Below are positions 18,045 through 26,178 of a stretch of 64,000 bases of DNA, piece by piece. The stretch covers positions 1-64,000 of the forward strand of contig NZ_JACIDX010000019.1 of the NCBI RefSeq assembly GCF_014196525.1, in the 5' to 3' direction. The notes beneath the pieces were generated by a model, which was given only the letters and a program-made list of their open reading frames with translations, made no database searches and was not told where the DNA came from. The stretch's first letter is position 1, and each line of letters opens with the position of its first letter. The stretch is from Novosphingobium sediminicola (GTDB lineage Bacteria; Pseudomonadota; Alphaproteobacteria; Sphingomonadales; Sphingomonadaceae). Position numbers and translations under genes: made by a program.

Positions 18045-20600
18045 ATGAGGTATTTGAAGCGTTCGCACATTCTCATCGCGGCATCGGTTCTGGCAATGGC
18101 CGTCAGCCAGCCCGCGCAATGCGGCAATGACAGCAAGAGTCCTCTGCACCTGCCCAGGCAGGATATGGCCGCCTCGCTGCTCGCAATCGGCAAGGCCACC
18201 GATACCGAAATCCTGTTCCAGCCTGCCGACGTCCGCCATCTCACCGCCCCGGCGCTGGATGGCACCTATTCGGCACAGGAAGCGGTACACGCGATCCTTG
18301 CCCACAGCGGCCTCGAAATCGAGATCCGTCAGGGCAGCATCTTCATCCGCAAGAGCCGCTCTGGCCGGGCCGAAGGCGACGACGATGGCATTATCGTGAC
18401 CGGCTCGCGCATTCGCGGAGCGCCGCCGACCTCACCGGTCATCACGCTTTCGCAGAGTGAACTTCTCGCGCAGAACAAGACCACGATGGGCGAGGCGATC
18501 CGCGACATTCCGCAGAATTTCAATGGCGGCCAGAGCGCCGGTATCGGCCGCAATGTGCCGCAAGGCAGCGGCTCCTATATCGGAGCGGGCACCGGACTCA
18601 ATCTGCGCGGGCTGGGCGGCGATGCCACGCTTACCCTGCTCAACGGGCAGCGCCTGTCCTACAATGCCTCGCTCCAGAGCATTGACATTTCCACGCTGCC
18701 CCTCGGCATGATCGACCGCATCGAGATCGTCGCCGACGGTGCCTCGGCGCTCTATGGTTCGGACGCCGTGGCAGGGGTTGCCAATATCGTGCTCAAGCGC
18801 GACATGAAGGGTCTGATCACGTCGGCCCATGTCGGGCTGCCGACCGGCGGCGGCGGGGTGCAGCAGCAATATAATCTGGTCACCGGCAGCCAATGGTCCT
18901 CGGGCGGCTTTATCCTGGGCTATGAATATGGCCAGAGCGACGCGATCAAAGCCTCGGACCGCTCCTATGCCGCGACAAGGTCGCCCGGCCTGACCCTCTA
19001 TCCCGGCCTCAAGCATCACTCGCTGGTGCTGAGCGGCCACACCTCACTCGCCTCCAATCTCGAATTCTCTGCCGACGCGCTTTACAGCAAACGCTGGAGC
19101 TACATGGCCTATGCGCTCACAAGTGCGGGCAATGTGCTGACGAGCGGCGGCGACTTTGCCAATGACAGCGACAGTTTCACCGTGGCGCCATCGCTCAAAT
19201 ACCGCCTCGGCGCCTGGAAATTCACGCTGAGCGGCACTTATGGGCTCGATCAATCGCATTACCGGGGGAGCAGCTTTTCAGGAGGTGTCAACACCTATCC
19301 GACCTATGGCTGCTACTGCAATGAGGCCAATTCGGTCGAGATTTCCGCCGATGGCGCGCTGCTGAATTTGCCGGGCGGCGAAGCACGGGTCGCGCTGGGC
19401 GGGGGTCTGCGCACCAATTTCTTCCATGCCTACCGCACCCTTGGCAATGCGCAGAACATCGCTGTCTCGCAGCAGGATTACTATGCCTACGGCGAACTCA
19501 GCCTCCCGCTGGTCTCGTCCGACATGGGCGTAACGGGCATCGACCGCCTCAATTTCTCGGCTGCGCTGCGCTATGACAATTACCCCGGCGTCGGCAAAGT
19601 GGTCACACCCAGGCTCGGGCTGATCTATGCTCCCTCGCCCGATCTCGACATCAAGGGCAGTTGGGGGCGCTCTTTCAAGGCGCCGACGCTTTTCCAGCAA
19701 TATAACAGTCTGGGCGTCACCGCATGGGGGGCTTCGAATGCCGGAGGAAGCGGCTACCCCGGCACCGCCTCGGTCCTGCTGCTCACCGGCGGCAATCCCA
19801 ACCTAAAGCCCGAGCGCGCGGAAACCTGGAGCGCAACAGCAGCGCTGCATCCGCGCGCGCTCGAAGGCGCGCAGCTCGAAGTAAGCTTTTTCCGGGTCTT
19901 CTACCGTGATCGTATCGTCGCGCCGATCACCTATCTCACACAATCGCTAAGCAACCCGATCTATGCCGATCTGGTCGACCTCAATCCATCCGATGCGGCC
20001 AAGACTGCAGTTCTCGCCAATGCCGGGGCTTTCTCCAATGCGCTGGGCCGGACCTACGACCCGGCCGATGTCGTGGCCATCGTCCATGACAACAGCACCA
20101 ATGCCTCGAGCCAGAAGATCTACGGCGTCGATGCCACGGCGCGCTACAGGCACAGTTTCGACGGAGACCGTTCGCTGACCTTCAATCTGCGGGGCAGCTA
20201 TCTCCACAGTATCCAGAAACTGAGCGATTTGCAGCCGACCACCACGCTGGCGGGCACCTTGTTCAATCCGCCCCATGTCCGCGCCAATGGCGGGCTGATC
20301 TGGGCCCAGCCCGATCTCACGCTCTCGACGTCATTGAATTACACGGGCGGGCTCAACGATACCCGTACGACCCGAACTGCACGGATCGGGGCAATGATGA
20401 CCTGGGATCTGGCGGCCACCTGGTCGCCGAAAAATGCCCATGGCCCTCTGCATGGCATGACCTTCGCGCTCTCGGTCACCAATGCGCTCAACGCCGAGCC
20501 GACCCCGATCAGCGGTCTCACCTATGAGACGCCTTACGATTCCACCAATTACACGCCTTTTGGCCGGGTGGTCGGTCTGACGGTGTCGCGGCAATGGTAA
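18045..20600 (+). CDS. FecA-type TonB-dependent receptor (lasso peptide uptake/signalling)
   Basis: The 851-residue protein has a signal peptide (MRYLKRSHILIAASVLAMAV, cleavage near 26). An STN domain follows (about 30-103: QDMAASLLAIGKATDTEILF to SGLEIEIRQGSIFIR), then a plug beginning IIVTGSRIRG and containing YGSDAVAGVANIVLK, then a beta-barrel ending in an aromatic residue (VSRQW). The STN domain marks it as a transducer that signals to the FecR protein encoded just upstream. By analogy with isopeptidase-type lasso loci, it probably imports the mature lasso peptide or its metal complex. RBS AAGGGGGC precedes the start. The stop overlaps the isopeptidase start by 7 nt. Confidence 0.85.
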   Translation: MRYLKRSHILIAASVLAMAVSQPAQCGNDSKSPLHLPRQDMAASLLAIGKATDTEILFQPADVRHLTAPALDGTYSAQEAVHAILAHSGLEIEIRQGSIFIRKSRSGRAEGDDDGIIVTGSRIRGAPPTSPVITLSQSELLAQNKTTMGEAIRDIPQNFNGGQSAGIGRNVPQGSGSYIGAGTGLNLRGLGGDATLTLLNGQRLSYNASLQSIDISTLPLGMIDRIEIVADGASALYGSDAVAGVANIVLKRDMKGLITSAHVGLPTGGGGVQQQYNLVTGSQWSSGGFILGYEYGQSDAIKASDRSYAATRSPGLTLYPGLKHHSLVLSGHTSLASNLEFSADALYSKRWSYMAYALTSAGNVLTSGGDFANDSDSFTVAPSLKYRLGAWKFTLSGTYGLDQSHYRGSSFSGGVNTYPTYGCYCNEANSVEISADGALLNLPGGEARVALGGGLRTNFFHAYRTLGNAQNIAVSQQDYYAYGELSLPLVSSDMGVTGIDRLNFSAALRYDNYPGVGKVVTPRLGLIYAPSPDLDIKGSWGRSFKAPTLFQQYNSLGVTAWGASNAGGSGYPGTASVLLLTGGNPNLKPERAETWSATAALHPRALEGAQLEVSFFRVFYRDRIVAPITYLTQSLSNPIYADLVDLNPSDAAKTAVLANAGAFSNALGRTYDPADVVAIVHDNSTNASSQKIYGVDATARYRHSFDGDRSLTFNLRGSYLHSIQKLSDLQPTTTLAGTLFNPPHVRANGGLIWAQPDLTLSTSLNYTGGLNDTRTTRTARIGAMMTWDLAATWSPKNAHGPLHGMTFALSVTNALNAEPTPISGLTYETPYDSTNYTPFGRVVGLTVSRQW

Positions 20601-22867
20601 GGTTGCGCCCTCAAGTCCTCTTGGCCGGTTTGGGCTACGCCATGGCGATCAGCTGCGCGCATGGGGCGACCATGCCGGATGTACGGGAAAGCCCCACCTG
20701 TTCCGACATGCTGAGCATGCCGGAACAGGCAGCGGCAGGTCATCGGGATATTCGTCCCGACGACCTGCTTGGCCTGCGCGACATCGGCCCGCGCTGGCGC
20801 CCCTCGCAGGAAGTTTTCAGCGCCATCTCACCCGATGGCAGCAGGATGGCCTTCTTCCTCACCCGCGGCGATCCGCAGAACAATTCGGAATGTCGGACAC
20901 TTGTCAGCATTCCGCTCGACGGCAAGGGCAAGGCGCTGATCCTCGATTCCGGCGGGGAGCCAATCTATGATCTCCTCAACATCAGAGGCATTGCCGGCGA
21001 TTACGGCTACCCTTCGGTCAATCGCCCGCAATATTCGCCCGATGGAAGGTGGATCGCCTATCTGCGGCGGGAAAAGGCTTCCACTCAGCTCTGGATCGCG
21101 CGCAGCGATGGCGGCGGGGCCGAGCAGCTGACCCATATGCCTGATGACGTCGAACTGGTTGCCTGGTCGGATGATGGTGCCTCGGTCCTTTTCGCAACCC
21201 GGCCTTCGCTCAATGCGGCAAGGGACGCGATGACAAAGGAGGGGCAATCGGGCTTCCTCTATGACCGGCGCATGGTCCCTTTCAATTCCAGCACTCCTGC
21301 CCTGGCAGAAGATCCTGTCTATGCGGGCTTTGCCCTGTCCTTGCCTTCGCGCCGGCTACGTCCAGCCAGCGCGAAGGAGCGGGAAAAGCTGATCCCTCTG
21401 CCCGCTGCCGACACCACGGCCTTTCGCCTGTTGCGTGCCAAAAGCGGGAGCGGCGCCGGCGCATGGACGGTCAAGGATGACATGAAGCGCTGGATGGCGC
21501 CGATCTCGCTCTGGGCCGAGCGGGGCGGCAAGGCCTGGCGCTGCCCCGACACGCCATGCACAGGCGATGAAATGAACAGCCTGTTCGGCCTGTGGTGGTC
21601 GGCATCGGGCAAGGACGTGCTGTTCATGCGCCGCTCGGGGCAAGGCAACAGCCAGACAAGCCTGATGCGCTGGCGTCCCGGCGCGCTCCGCGCCGAGACC
21701 GTTTTCAGCACCGAGAACCTGCTTGTCGGTTGCCAGATCTCGGGGAGACTTCTCCTCTGCGCCCGCGAGACATCCACCGAACCGCGCCGAATCGTTGCTT
21801 TTGATACGCGTACCGGCAGGGAAAGGGTGATTTTCGACCCTAACCCGCAATTTGCCGGGGTCCGGCTGGGCAAGGTTGAGCGCTTGCAGTGGCGTGGGGC
21901 AGATGGGGTCGAGAGTTTCGGCGATCTGGTCCTGCCGCCCTCCTACGAACAAGGACGGCGTTTGCCGCTGATTGTCGTGCAATATCGCACGCGGGGGTTT
22001 CTACGCGGCGGGGTGGGCGATGAATATCCGATCCAGCTCTTTGCCGCGCGCGGCTATGCGGTGCTTAGCGTCGAGAACCCGCCGCCCTTTTATCTGCGTC
22101 TTGGTGACCGTGGCTGGACGACATGGAAGGAAGCTGAGCGGGACAACGTCCACGCCGCGCATGAGCGCACAAATGTCCTCTCTTCGCTCACAACCGGTGT
22201 GCAGATGGTGATTGATCGCGGCATTGCCGACCCTTCCCGCATCGGCATTACGGGTCTCAGCGATGGGGCGGCTACAGTGCAGTTCGCGCTGATCCATTCG
22301 CGGCTGTTTTCTGCTGCGGCTCTAAGTTCAATGGGCTCAGACAGCCAGATGATGGTCTATGGCGGACCGGCACTGATCGAGGAACGCGCGAGGATGGGCT
22401 TTCCGCTCTATGATCCGCCCTTTGACAATGAGGGGAAGGCCCATTGGAAAGCGACCTCGCTCGCTTTCAATCCAGACCTGCCCAAAGTCCCCCTGCTGAT
22501 GCAGCTTGCCGATCACGAATATATGCTCGGTCTGGAAACCTACACGGTCTTGCGCAACCATCGCTGGCCGCTCGAACTCTACAGTTTCCCCGGCGAGTAT
22601 CATCTCAAAACGCAAGCGGCTCATCGCGCCGCGATCTATCGGCGCAATCTGGCGTGGTTCGACTATTGGCTGAGGGGCCTTCATGATCCGGAGCTCGCTT
22701 CAGATGTCTATGAACGCTGGGACAAGCTGGCGCGCGAAGCTGGACGCGTGCCTGACTCAGACATCCAGCCAGCTTTGCAGCCAGACCTCCACATCGAGCA
22801 GGGTCATGATGCGCCGGTAATCGACCGAGCGAAAAGCGGCCTCCCGCGCGGGGATCATCCGCAATGA
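20594..22867 (+). CDS. S9-family lasso peptide isopeptidase (AtxE2-like)
   Basis: The 757-residue protein has an N-terminal signal-like segment, a beta-propeller region (about 70-480, with SPDGSRMAFF, YSPDGRWIAYL) and an S9 alpha/beta-hydrolase domain. The triad residues are S556 (GLSDG), D640 (LADHEY) and H670 (GEYHLK). Prolyl-oligopeptidase-like enzymes in this position, such as AtxE2 of Asticcacaulis, cut the isopeptide bond of lasso peptides and leave the linear peptide. Its location directly behind the receptor and facing the cyclase gene strongly supports that role over a general dipeptidyl peptidase. Its last 111 bp overlap the convergent cyclase gene. Confidence 0.85.
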   Translation: MVRLRPQVLLAGLGYAMAISCAHGATMPDVRESPTCSDMLSMPEQAAAGHRDIRPDDLLGLRDIGPRWRPSQEVFSAISPDGSRMAFFLTRGDPQNNSECRTLVSIPLDGKGKALILDSGGEPIYDLLNIRGIAGDYGYPSVNRPQYSPDGRWIAYLRREKASTQLWIARSDGGGAEQLTHMPDDVELVAWSDDGASVLFATRPSLNAARDAMTKEGQSGFLYDRRMVPFNSSTPALAEDPVYAGFALSLPSRRLRPASAKEREKLIPLPAADTTAFRLLRAKSGSGAGAWTVKDDMKRWMAPISLWAERGGKAWRCPDTPCTGDEMNSLFGLWWSASGKDVLFMRRSGQGNSQTSLMRWRPGALRAETVFSTENLLVGCQISGRLLLCARETSTEPRRIVAFDTRTGRERVIFDPNPQFAGVRLGKVERLQWRGADGVESFGDLVLPPSYEQGRRLPLIVVQYRTRGFLRGGVGDEYPIQLFAARGYAVLSVENPPPFYLRLGDRGWTTWKEAERDNVHAAHERTNVLSSLTTGVQMVIDRGIADPSRIGITGLSDGAATVQFALIHSRLFSAAALSSMGSDSQMMVYGGPALIEERARMGFPLYDPPFDNEGKAHWKATSLAFNPDLPKVPLLMQLADHEYMLGLETYTVLRNHRWPLELYSFPGEYHLKTQAAHRAAIYRRNLAWFDYWLRGLHDPELASDVYERWDKLAREAGRVPDSDIQPALQPDLHIEQGHDAPVIDRAKSGLPRGDHPQ

Positions 22868-24529
22868 CGCGATGTCCAGCAGACCATGTCCTGCCAGATG
22901 CCCGGACCGTAGAGTGTCAAGTATGGCGCTCCGGCTTGCCTGATAAGTCCGGATCAGCACCGATTCCGGCGACCCTTTGGAGCGGCGATCAAGCAAAGTG
23001 TCGGGCAAAGCGCCCCGAAAAGCCCGTCGCGCGATTGCCCGATTTTGCCCGCCCGCAATCCACATCCAGCTTGGGATGCGCAGGCACAGTTCGACCACGG
23101 GCTGGGCCAGCAAAGGCCATTCCATCGGCAGATCCTGCTCGCGCCCATAGCCTTCCATATGGTTCTGCGCATGCTGGAGCCATGCGACATGCATCGCCTT
23201 GCCGGGAGGAATCTCATGCGGCGCATCGCCCCAGCCATGCCGGGGGGCCTTCGCCACAATTCCAGCGATCTCACCGGCAAGATAGGAGACATCGGCCTCC
23301 CAACGATAGCTATTGGAAAGGCGCAGACTGCGGCGCAAAGCGGCCTGCCACACATTGGCCAAAGATACGTCGGCGCTTCTGGCAATATCAATAGAGGTGC
23401 GCAGCGCCCTCCTCCCCGGACCGTAATGCCTGAGACTATCGAGCAGCGGTGTCGAGGACTGGGTATAACAGAAGATGTGATCGCCGCCTCCGCCCGTCGC
23501 GTAGCCGCTTGCACCGAGGCGGCGAGCGAGATGCTGATGCTGACGGTCCGCCGATTGGGTAAAGGAGGAAGCGACCGGCCTTGGCAGATGAGCGGCATCA
23601 GAGCGGCGCCAGTCGACCAGCGCCTCGCTTTCCGGAGCGAGGTGAAGATCGGCTCCGGTGGCCTGCGAGGCGATTGCGGCATAGTCGCGCTCGTCACCAG
23701 TGGGATCGGAGGTGACGAGGTTGATCGCCGAAAATCTCGCCCCGCAGGCCTGGAGCCCCGCTGCCACAATCGAGGAATCAAGTCCACCCGAAAGCCCCAG
23801 CAGCAGATGGTTATGGCGCGATGCCTGAGCGGCGATAACCCCTTCGATCACGTTGCGGAGGCGGGATGCCGCTTCATCCTCGCTGGCGATCCAGACATTG
23901 GGACAAGCGAAGGTCCACGGATTCCAGCGGCGTTTTATCGCCGGCATCCGGCCCTGCTCAATCACCAGTTCGCAGCCCCCGGCCAGTTCATGAAAGCCCT
24001 CAATGCAGGTGGCATCGAGACGCAATTGCTGCCGGGCGAGGTGGTTTGCGACTTGCCCCCAGTCCACGCTCGGACGCTCGCCAATGACTGCCAGCCCATC
24101 GCGGACCAGTGAACAGACGACCAACTCACCTGATCGAGACATCCGGTAATAGCAGGGTAGATGGCCCATCGCGGATCGGTGGAGGCTGAAAGAGCCTGAC
24201 TGCCGGCGATCGACGCGGATGGCGATGAAATCGCCCCACAGCTTTCTGGAAAGTCCGCTTCCGTCCCACGCTCCCAACATTCCGGTCGCCATAGCGGGCG
24301 TGACGGCATGAAAGGGCGGCTCGCCTCCATGCCGTGGTCTCCCAAGAAAGGCACCGTTCTGGTCGTTGGACAGCACGGTGTTCGTGTCGCGGCAAAACAA
24401 GGCGGCCCTCGGCCAGCGCTGGGTGAGCGACAGGCCGCTGTGCCGCTCGATCTGCTGCAGGCGACCTTCGTCAAGACCAGCCTCGTCACCTTGGCGAGAA
24501 ACGAGCAAAAGGAAATCTTCCTGTCTCAC
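22757..24529 (-). CDS. Lasso peptide cyclase (C protein, asparagine synthetase-like)
   Basis: The 590-residue protein has the two-part layout of class B asparagine synthetases: a glutaminase-like N-terminal half and an ATP-PPi domain. The P-loop SGGLDSS is at 247-253, with the later GGGGDHIF motif typical of the family. The N-terminus is MRQEDF, so the Cys2 nucleophile of true glutaminases is missing. This is usual for lasso C proteins, which adenylate the Asp/Glu side chain and join it to Gly1 rather than make asparagine. It starts in the stop codon of the B gene (ATGA). The context next to B, precursor and isopeptidase genes makes the call secure. Confidence 0.9.
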   Translation of the reverse strand: MRQEDFLLLVSRQGDEAGLDEGRLQQIERHSGLSLTQRWPRAALFCRDTNTVLSNDQNGAFLGRPRHGGEPPFHAVTPAMATGMLGAWDGSGLSRKLWGDFIAIRVDRRQSGSFSLHRSAMGHLPCYYRMSRSGELVVCSLVRDGLAVIGERPSVDWGQVANHLARQQLRLDATCIEGFHELAGGCELVIEQGRMPAIKRRWNPWTFACPNVWIASEDEAASRLRNVIEGVIAAQASRHNHLLLGLSGGLDSSIVAAGLQACGARFSAINLVTSDPTGDERDYAAIASQATGADLHLAPESEALVDWRRSDAAHLPRPVASSFTQSADRQHQHLARRLGASGYATGGGGDHIFCYTQSSTPLLDSLRHYGPGRRALRTSIDIARSADVSLANVWQAALRRSLRLSNSYRWEADVSYLAGEIAGIVAKAPRHGWGDAPHEIPPGKAMHVAWLQHAQNHMEGYGREQDLPMEWPLLAQPVVELCLRIPSWMWIAGGQNRAIARRAFRGALPDTLLDRRSKGSPESVLIRTYQASRSAILDTLRSGHLAGHGLLDIASLRMIPAREAAFRSVDYRRIMTLLDVEVWLQSWLDV

Positions 24530-25188
24530 AGCACGGCAATCGGCTGAAAGAAGGAAACCCGCTCAATGCTGTCGCCGATCAGCCCGTCACCTTGCTGGAC
24601 CCAGCAATGAGCGCCGAACGGGCGCGTGGCGACGCCCAGCACCAAATCGACGCGGTGTCCGGCAAGCCCAAGCAGGTCGCGCATGACCAACGAGCGCTCC
24701 AGACAGCGATCCGCGCGGGAGAGAAACAGACCGGCAAGATCGAAGGCGGCTGCAAACGAAGCAATGCTTGCCATTGGGTGTGAAGAATAGAGACGAAGGC
24801 GCCGCTTACCGGCTCTGTACAGGACTGACTTGGGAAACAGGCGCAGCCGGAGCCTTGTTACCAGCAGCATGGGCAGGACAAGCGGCAGCAGCGCCAGCGC
24901 GGTCACGCCGGGCTTCCCTAAGATTTCGTGAGTGGGGCAATCATGCTGGGTAAGCAGGGAGGCAGCGTTCTCAGCCTCCCCCGAAACCTGTTCCAGCAAG
25001 CCGTCGGCCTGCAGCCGCCGCAGACAGGCAGTATGATTCTGAGCCATCGGCACGCCCTGGACCAGAGCGAGAAAGGCATGCTCCGCCTCCTCGCCCAGTT
25101 GGAAATAGCGATTGGCGGTAAGGTCGAGAAAGACGGGCGTGTCATCGCGCAGGCAGCAATGGATGCCGGGTTTTAAAGCGAACGCCAT
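24526..25188 (-). CDS. Lasso peptide B protein: fused RRE and leader peptidase
   Basis: This 220-residue protein joins a PqqD-like leader-recognition domain (about 1-80: IHCCLRDDTPVFLDLTANRY, FLALVQGV) to a transglutaminase-like cysteine protease. The likely catalytic residues are C162 (DRCLERSLVMRDLL), H194 (PFGAHCWVQ) and D206 (IGDSIERV). In lasso biosynthesis it binds the leader and cuts it off, handing the core to the cyclase. Proteobacterial loci typically have this fused form, while Gram-positive ones split B1 and B2. Start 25188 has GAAGGAG at good spacing. Longer frames would run into the upstream hairpin. Confidence 0.9.
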   Translation of the reverse strand: MAFALKPGIHCCLRDDTPVFLDLTANRYFQLGEEAEHAFLALVQGVPMAQNHTACLRRLQADGLLEQVSGEAENAASLLTQHDCPTHEILGKPGVTALALLPLVLPMLLVTRLRLRLFPKSVLYRAGKRRLRLYSSHPMASIASFAAAFDLAGLFLSRADRCLERSLVMRDLLGLAGHRVDLVLGVATRPFGAHCWVQQGDGLIGDSIERVSFFQPIAVL

Positions 25189-25206
25189 GGGATCTCCTTC
25201 ATAAAA

Positions 25207-25236
25207 CAATCCGGCAGGGGCGGCCCCGCCGGATTG
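25207..25236 (-). terminator. Intrinsic terminator/attenuator between lasso precursor and B gene
   Basis: On the minus strand CAATCCGGC and GCCGGATTG pair as a 9-bp stem, extended by an inner GGGG/CCCC pairing with one bulge. TTTTAT follows directly. It sits 12 bp after the precursor stop and just before the B gene RBS. It looks like a Rho-independent terminator with partial read-through, so the precursor would be made in excess of the enzymes. Confidence 0.75.
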
Positions 25237-25247
25237 CACTTTCAGGT

Positions 25248-25379
25248 TCAGTCGGTCAGACCGCCGCCGGCGATCTGCTGGCCGACCGAGTCCAGACCAT
25301 TGCCCTGCGCGCCCCGGGTTTCGCTGGTCGCTTCACCCAGATCGATCAGATCGCTCTGCTGTTCGTTCATCCGTTCCAT
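25248..25379 (-). CDS. Lasso peptide precursor (43 aa)
   Basis: A 43-residue peptide opening MERMNEQQSDLIDLGEATSE and ending GGGLTD. The predicted cut is after TR, leaving Thr at the conserved penultimate leader position (-2). The 21-residue core begins GAQGNGLDSV. Gly1 and Asp8 would form an 8-residue macrolactam ring, with a 13-residue tail. GLDSV resembles the same segment in astexin-type peptides, as I recall them. GGAGG lies 5 nt before ATG 25379. Two further in-frame ATGs upstream (25382, 25391) are less well spaced. The gene is the first of the precursor-B-cyclase unit. The core has no aromatic residue, so the steric plug would have to be Gln12, Gln13 or Ile14. Confidence 0.88.
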   Translation of the reverse strand: MERMNEQQSDLIDLGEATSETRGAQGNGLDSVGQQIAGGGLTD

Positions 25380-25450
25380 CATTACCTCCATCGAGATTGG
25401 CTGCCTGATTGCAGCCGTCAGCAGAATAGAGGCGGGCCGCGAAGATCGAC

Positions 25451-25464
25451 GATCTTATAAGATC
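25451..25464. promoter_or_regulatory. 14-bp perfect palindrome upstream of the lasso precursor
   Basis: GATCTTATAAGATC is a perfect palindrome 72-85 bp upstream of the precursor start codon, in the spacer between the GntR-type gene and the precursor. It is a candidate operator, possibly for the adjacent GntR protein. The assignment is inferred from position only. Confidence 0.45.
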
Positions 25465-25544
25465 TCACTTGCGCAACCACTCCGGCGGCCAGTGCACGGT
25501 TGCGATATTCCCCAGTAACCCAAGCATATGGCAAAGCTCAGGAA

Positions 25545-26168
25545 TCATGCCATAAGCAGGGCCACCGCGATCCGGTTCACCCGGCGCAGACGCCGCCGGT
25601 GATAGGCCCACAGCACCTCGAAACGGTCCGGACCTGAACCATGGACAGTGGTCATCATCACCGCGCTCAATTCGCCGGCAAGATTGGTGAGCACGCGCCC
25701 TTCGCGGAGTCGTACAGGGTGGAGGCGGTCATTGGCGGCATGAAGCGCGCGGGCAAATTCCAGGTTGCCGACGCTGCGCGCAAAGACATGGAACAGTTCG
25801 GTGGCGGCTTCGGCGACGTCTGTGTCGGAAGCACCTGTTGGCAGCGGATCGACCGGTGCCGAACTTCCCAGCTTCAGGAGCGCGGATTTGATCACGAGGC
25901 GAATAAGGTGGCTGTGCCAGGCATAAAGATCATGCAGCGCCTCGGCAGGCATGGGTGGAACGCAGTAACCTCCGCCCCCGGCTATTTCGAGCATCCCTTC
26001 GCCGACCAAACGCTGCGCCCCATCGCGCAGGGGTGAGACCGACACACCATATTCGCCGGCCATCACCCGCTCGATCACCGTGCTGCCGGGCATGAAACGA
26101 CCGCAGATGATGTCTTTCTTGAGCAATTGATACGCCCGCTCGGCAGCAACAGGTTCGGGAGCCATCAT
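25545..26168 (-). CDS. GntR-family regulator of the lasso peptide locus
   Basis: The 207-residue protein has a GntR winged helix at about 5-75: AERAYQLLKKDIICGRFMPG, VMAGEYGVSVSPLRDGAQRL and VGEGMLEIAGGGGYCV. A helical C-terminal FCD-like ligand domain follows. GntR genes recur in isopeptidase-type lasso loci, so it probably controls the precursor operon just downstream on the same strand. The start (ATG 26168, or 26165) lies 10 nt after the upstream HTH gene's stop, so the two are cotranscribed. The ligand is unknown, and a peptide breakdown product is an attractive guess. Confidence 0.8.
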   Translation of the reverse strand: MMAPEPVAAERAYQLLKKDIICGRFMPGSTVIERVMAGEYGVSVSPLRDGAQRLVGEGMLEIAGGGGYCVPPMPAEALHDLYAWHSHLIRLVIKSALLKLGSSAPVDPLPTGASDTDVAEAATELFHVFARSVGNLEFARALHAANDRLHPVRLREGRVLTNLAGELSAVMMTTVHGSGPDRFEVLWAYHRRRLRRVNRIAVALLMA

Positions 26169-26178
26169 CGCACCGGGC

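Noticed and set aside
24526..25239. Longer start (25239) for the lasso B protein
   Set aside because: The added residues would be encoded by the terminator hairpin, while ATG 25188 has a strong ribosome binding site.
25380..25391. Upstream ATG codons (25382, 25391) for the lasso precursor
   Set aside because: They overlap or precede the GGAGG ribosome binding site, leaving no room for initiation; ATG 25379 is spaced correctly.
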